IMG/VR virus record: IMGVR_UViG_3300038701_003553
Coordinates: 1 to 21,822 of that record
DNA length: 21,822 bases
DNA from: a virus
Strand: one strand, 5' to 3'
In this document: piece by piece, positions 20,088-21,822 of the stretch
Layout of the letters: every line of letters begins with the position of its first letter
Position numbering within the stretch: position 1 is the stretch's first letter
The notes under the pieces: model-generated
Databases searched by the model: none
Told to the model about the DNA's origin: nothing
The model's input: only the letters and a program-made list of their open reading frames with translations
Program-made: the position numbers and the translations under genes

Positions 20088-20662
20088 TGTCAGGATATAA
20101 AGCTTATCAATTCTATGTAAAGATGAAGCTTCATTTCTCAAACAAAGATGTAGATTTTTCAAAAAAGAGAAGTAATGTATCTTATGAAAGTTTTGAGAAG
20201 AGGCAAGATTCTTACGAATTTAAAAAAATCGGTAAAAAGAATAATTACAAAAGTTTCATTCTAGCTAACTTTCTAGAAGATTCTAATAGATATATTAGGG
20301 ACTTTAAAGAAGCACCATATACTAGAATGAAGAGAGCTTTGTCAAGTTTAACATACATCTTTGAAAATAAAATCAAAGAGTTTGAAACTGAGGAAGATCT
20401 GAAGAAATATTTTATGGTTAATAACTCTAAATCATTAATAATGAACGATTTATTATCTAATAAAATAGATATAGAAATTATTTGCATTTTGAATAATATC
20501 TATAACATAGTAAGTGATTGGGAAAGTGATTCCATATTTTCAATGGTATACGAGAAGGAGATTATAGTAGTTAAAAAATATTCAGTATTTTTTGAAGATA
20601 ATTTAAAAAAATATGAAAATATCATTAAAAAATCTATAAATAATAATGATCATAAGTTATAG
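20087..20662 (+). CDS. 59: DNA helicase loader (gp59)
   Basis: Homologue of T4 gp59, which loads the gp41 helicase onto gp32-coated forks. The N-terminal half YKAYQFYVKMKLHF, then YESFEKRQDSYEFKKI and FILANFLEDSNRYIRDF, matches T4 VYKLYLMIKQHM, YQKRRDKYFFQKL and IFISNLVANQDAWIGDI. It is 191 residues (T4: 217), all helical by composition, and basic. It overlaps gene 33 by one base and precedes gene 32, as in T4. Confidence 0.92.
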   Translation: MSGYKAYQFYVKMKLHFSNKDVDFSKKRSNVSYESFEKRQDSYEFKKIGKKNNYKSFILANFLEDSNRYIRDFKEAPYTRMKRALSSLTYIFENKIKEFETEEDLKKYFMVNNSKSLIMNDLLSNKIDIEIICILNNIYNIVSDWESDSIFSMVYEKEIIVVKKYSVFFEDNLKKYENIIKKSINNNDHKL

Positions 20663-20664
20663 AT

Positions 20665-20708
20665 CAATTTAAGGTATTTAAACAATTTAAGGTAAATATA
20701 AGGAGAAT
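20665..20708 (+). promoter_or_regulatory. gene 32 leader with repeats, likely autoregulatory site
   Basis: A 12-base direct repeat CAATTTAAGGTA occurs at 20665 and 20683 (18-base period), followed by a related ATATAAGGAG that contains the ribosome site (20700-20705). The leader is A/T-rich and unstructured. T4 gp32 represses its own mRNA by binding such a leader; the same role here is inferred. Confidence 0.5.
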
Positions 20709-20710
20709 TA

Positions 20711-21682
20711 ATGGCAGACTCATTCGAGGAAATGCTCAAAAATCGTAAAAAATTAGCTAAGCAAGCTGAAGAAAAAGTACAATCCCTAAAAAAGAATTCA
20801 TATGACGACGACACAAAAGATGAAAGATTCTGGGAAATGTCACATCTTAAAAACGAAGATGGACTAGGTCGTGCAACATTTAGATTTCTACCCGCTCCTA
20901 AAGGCGAGGAAATCAACTTTGCATTGTACTACGCATACTTTCAAAAATCCCCATATAATAATAAATGGTTCGTTCATAATTCAAGAATGAGCTTCGGAGA
21001 ACCAGCTGAAAGCGATCCTGCTTATCAGTATAATGGTAAAATCTATAGTGATAATTCTTTAGACAAAGATCAAAAGAAGAAGCTAAGCATTAGACGTCAG
21101 AAGAAGTTTGTTACAAACATTCTAATGATTGATGATCCGGTTGAACCATCGAATAATGGCAAAGTATTCTTATTTGAATATGGTCCCATGATTCATAAGC
21201 TCATCGAAAATCGTATGAATCCAGATCCAGCCGTAGATGATTATAAAAAAGCAATTCCATCTGATCCGATTGATGGCTGTAATTTCAAGCTTAAAATCGT
21301 TTCAAAGCTTATTGATGGTCGTCTTGTTCCAAACTATGAACAATCAACTTGGGAAGACGTAGCACCTATCACTGATGATATGGATAAGCTTAAGGAAATT
21401 TGGCAAAAAGCTTACCCGCTTAAGCCATTTAATGATCCGGAAAATACTACATTGTTCAGCTCTGTTGAAAAACAAAAAGCCGATTTAGCTCAATGGCTTG
21501 GTGAAGAAGCTCCTCAAAAGGAGAAAGAAGCACCTAAACCAAAAGAAGAAGCTCCTGTAGATAAATCACCTTCACTTGATGAAGATGATGACGATCTTCC
21601 ATTTGATTTGGATGAAAAAGAATCAAAGGCATCTATTTTAGATGACGATGATGATGACGACTTTTTTGACAAGTTCAAATAA
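20711..21682 (+). CDS. 32: single-stranded DNA-binding protein (gp32)
   Basis: Homologue of T4 gp32, 323 residues (T4: 301). The basic N-terminal region (MLKNRKKLAKQAEEKV) serves cooperative binding, the core contains GLGRATFRFLPAPKGEE, KKFVTNILMIDDPVEPSNNGKVFLFEYG and DGCNFKLKI, and the tail is strongly acidic, ending DDDDDDDFFDKFK. The T4 zinc ligands (His and three Cys) are not kept: only the His in FVHNS remains and the Cys positions are replaced, as in marine gp32 proteins I recall. Start is ATG with AAGGAG. A terminator follows. Confidence 0.95.
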   Translation: MADSFEEMLKNRKKLAKQAEEKVQSLKKNSYDDDTKDERFWEMSHLKNEDGLGRATFRFLPAPKGEEINFALYYAYFQKSPYNNKWFVHNSRMSFGEPAESDPAYQYNGKIYSDNSLDKDQKKKLSIRRQKKFVTNILMIDDPVEPSNNGKVFLFEYGPMIHKLIENRMNPDPAVDDYKKAIPSDPIDGCNFKLKIVSKLIDGRLVPNYEQSTWEDVAPITDDMDKLKEIWQKAYPLKPFNDPENTTLFSSVEKQKADLAQWLGEEAPQKEKEAPKPKEEAPVDKSPSLDEDDDDLPFDLDEKESKASILDDDDDDDFFDKFK

Positions 21683-21704
21683 GTTATTATAATATCTCCC
21701 AATT

Positions 21705-21732
21705 AAGCCGATAGAAATATCGGCTTTTTTTT
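21705..21732 (+). terminator. intrinsic terminator after gene 32
   Basis: Perfect 9-bp stem AAGCCGATA/TATCGGCTT with a GAAA loop, followed directly by a run of T. It lies about 20 bases after the gp32 stop and ends the 33-59-32 transcript. Confidence 0.92.
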
Positions 21733-21735
21733 ATG

Positions 21736-21764
21736 TTTACATTTATTTGAAATTTTGATATAGT
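21736..21764 (+). promoter_or_regulatory. early-type promoter for the next gene
   Basis: TTTACA (21736-21741), 17 bases, TATAGT (21759-21764) with a TG before the -10. It begins four bases after the terminator run and is 25 bases before the next start codon. Confidence 0.72.
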
Positions 21765-21788
21765 ATCATTAAATGAATGGAGATTACT

Positions 21789-21822
21789 ATGTTTGCAAAA
21801 CTAAGTGGAAATGTTTTACCAA
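21789..21822 (+). CDS. start of a further gene, cut by window edge
   Basis: ATG at 21789 after GGAG, reading MFAKLSGNVLP before the window ends. The promoter and ribosome site support it as a gene. The product cannot be named from 11 residues. Confidence 0.65.
   Translation, partial: MFAKLSGNVLP

Noticed and set aside
21514-21702. Minus-strand Ser-rich frame opposite the gp32 tail
   Set aside because: It is the antisense of the Asp-rich gp32 tail; the low-complexity Ser run is a codon artefact.

Overview
The window is part of the genome of an A+T-rich, T4-like myovirus. At least twelve T4 core proteins can be recognised by eye, in an order close to T4's: regA-62-44-45, then 46-47 and 55, uvsW-uvsY, and on the other strand 33-59-32. 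Several details point to the marine branch of T4-like phages (cyanophage or pelagiphage-like): a gp32 without zinc cysteines, an Sm-like protein, a phage peptide deformylase, a short gp33, and small MazG-like enzymes. The host cannot be read from the sequence.

Layout. (1) 1-1382, minus strand: nine tRNA genes (Ser partial, Ile, Glu, Leu, Arg, Tyr, Lys, Asn, and an initiator-type Met), with perfect hairpins between them, a 55-codon gene with its own promoter, a tandem stem-loop RNA at the 5' end of the cluster, and an early promoter just after regA. (2) 1383-3949, minus: RegA, the clamp loader (gp62, gp44) and the sliding clamp (gp45), with a 56-residue CxxC/CxxC protein inserted between 44 and 62. 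(3) 3952-12745, minus: an accessory block between genes 45 and 46. It holds a GT-A glycosyltransferase, a macro-domain protein, two MazG/PRA-PH-like nucleotide enzymes, a GIY-YIG nuclease, a DNA methyltransferase, GalE, UDP-galactopyranose mutase, a GT-B glycosyltransferase resembling T4 beta-glucosyltransferase, small membrane proteins and peptide deformylase. (4) 12753-16196, minus: gp46/gp47 recombination nuclease and the late sigma factor gp55. (5) 16197-16714: a gene-free region with two divergent promoters sharing a palindromic -35 box, a candidate structured RNA on the plus strand, and tandem terminator hairpins. (6) 16715-19500, minus: Sm-like protein, UvsW, UvsY and a gp19-type tail-tube-fold protein. 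(7) 19508-21822, plus: a small membrane-anchored protein, gp33, gp59, gp32 with a repeat-bearing leader, a terminator, and the start of another gene.

How it works together. The window holds three of the T4 late-transcription components (gp55, gp33, gp45 with its loader), the recombination-dependent replication set (46/47, UvsW, UvsY, gp59, gp32) and the translational repressor RegA. Minus-strand genes are tightly packed with ATGA, TTGA or TAATG junctions, so translational coupling is likely. Early promoters of the form TTTACA-17-TATAnT recur at 559, 1346, 12236, 19508 (plus) and 21736 (plus), with TGTACA variants at 16252.

Most interesting points: a possible UDP-galactofuranose pathway beside a BGT-like transferase (a candidate DNA or surface glycosylation system); a structured RNA driven by a mirror-image promoter pair and lying next to an Sm-like protein gene; tandem stem-loops leading the tRNA cluster; and a phage initiator-type tRNA in the same genome as a phage deformylase.
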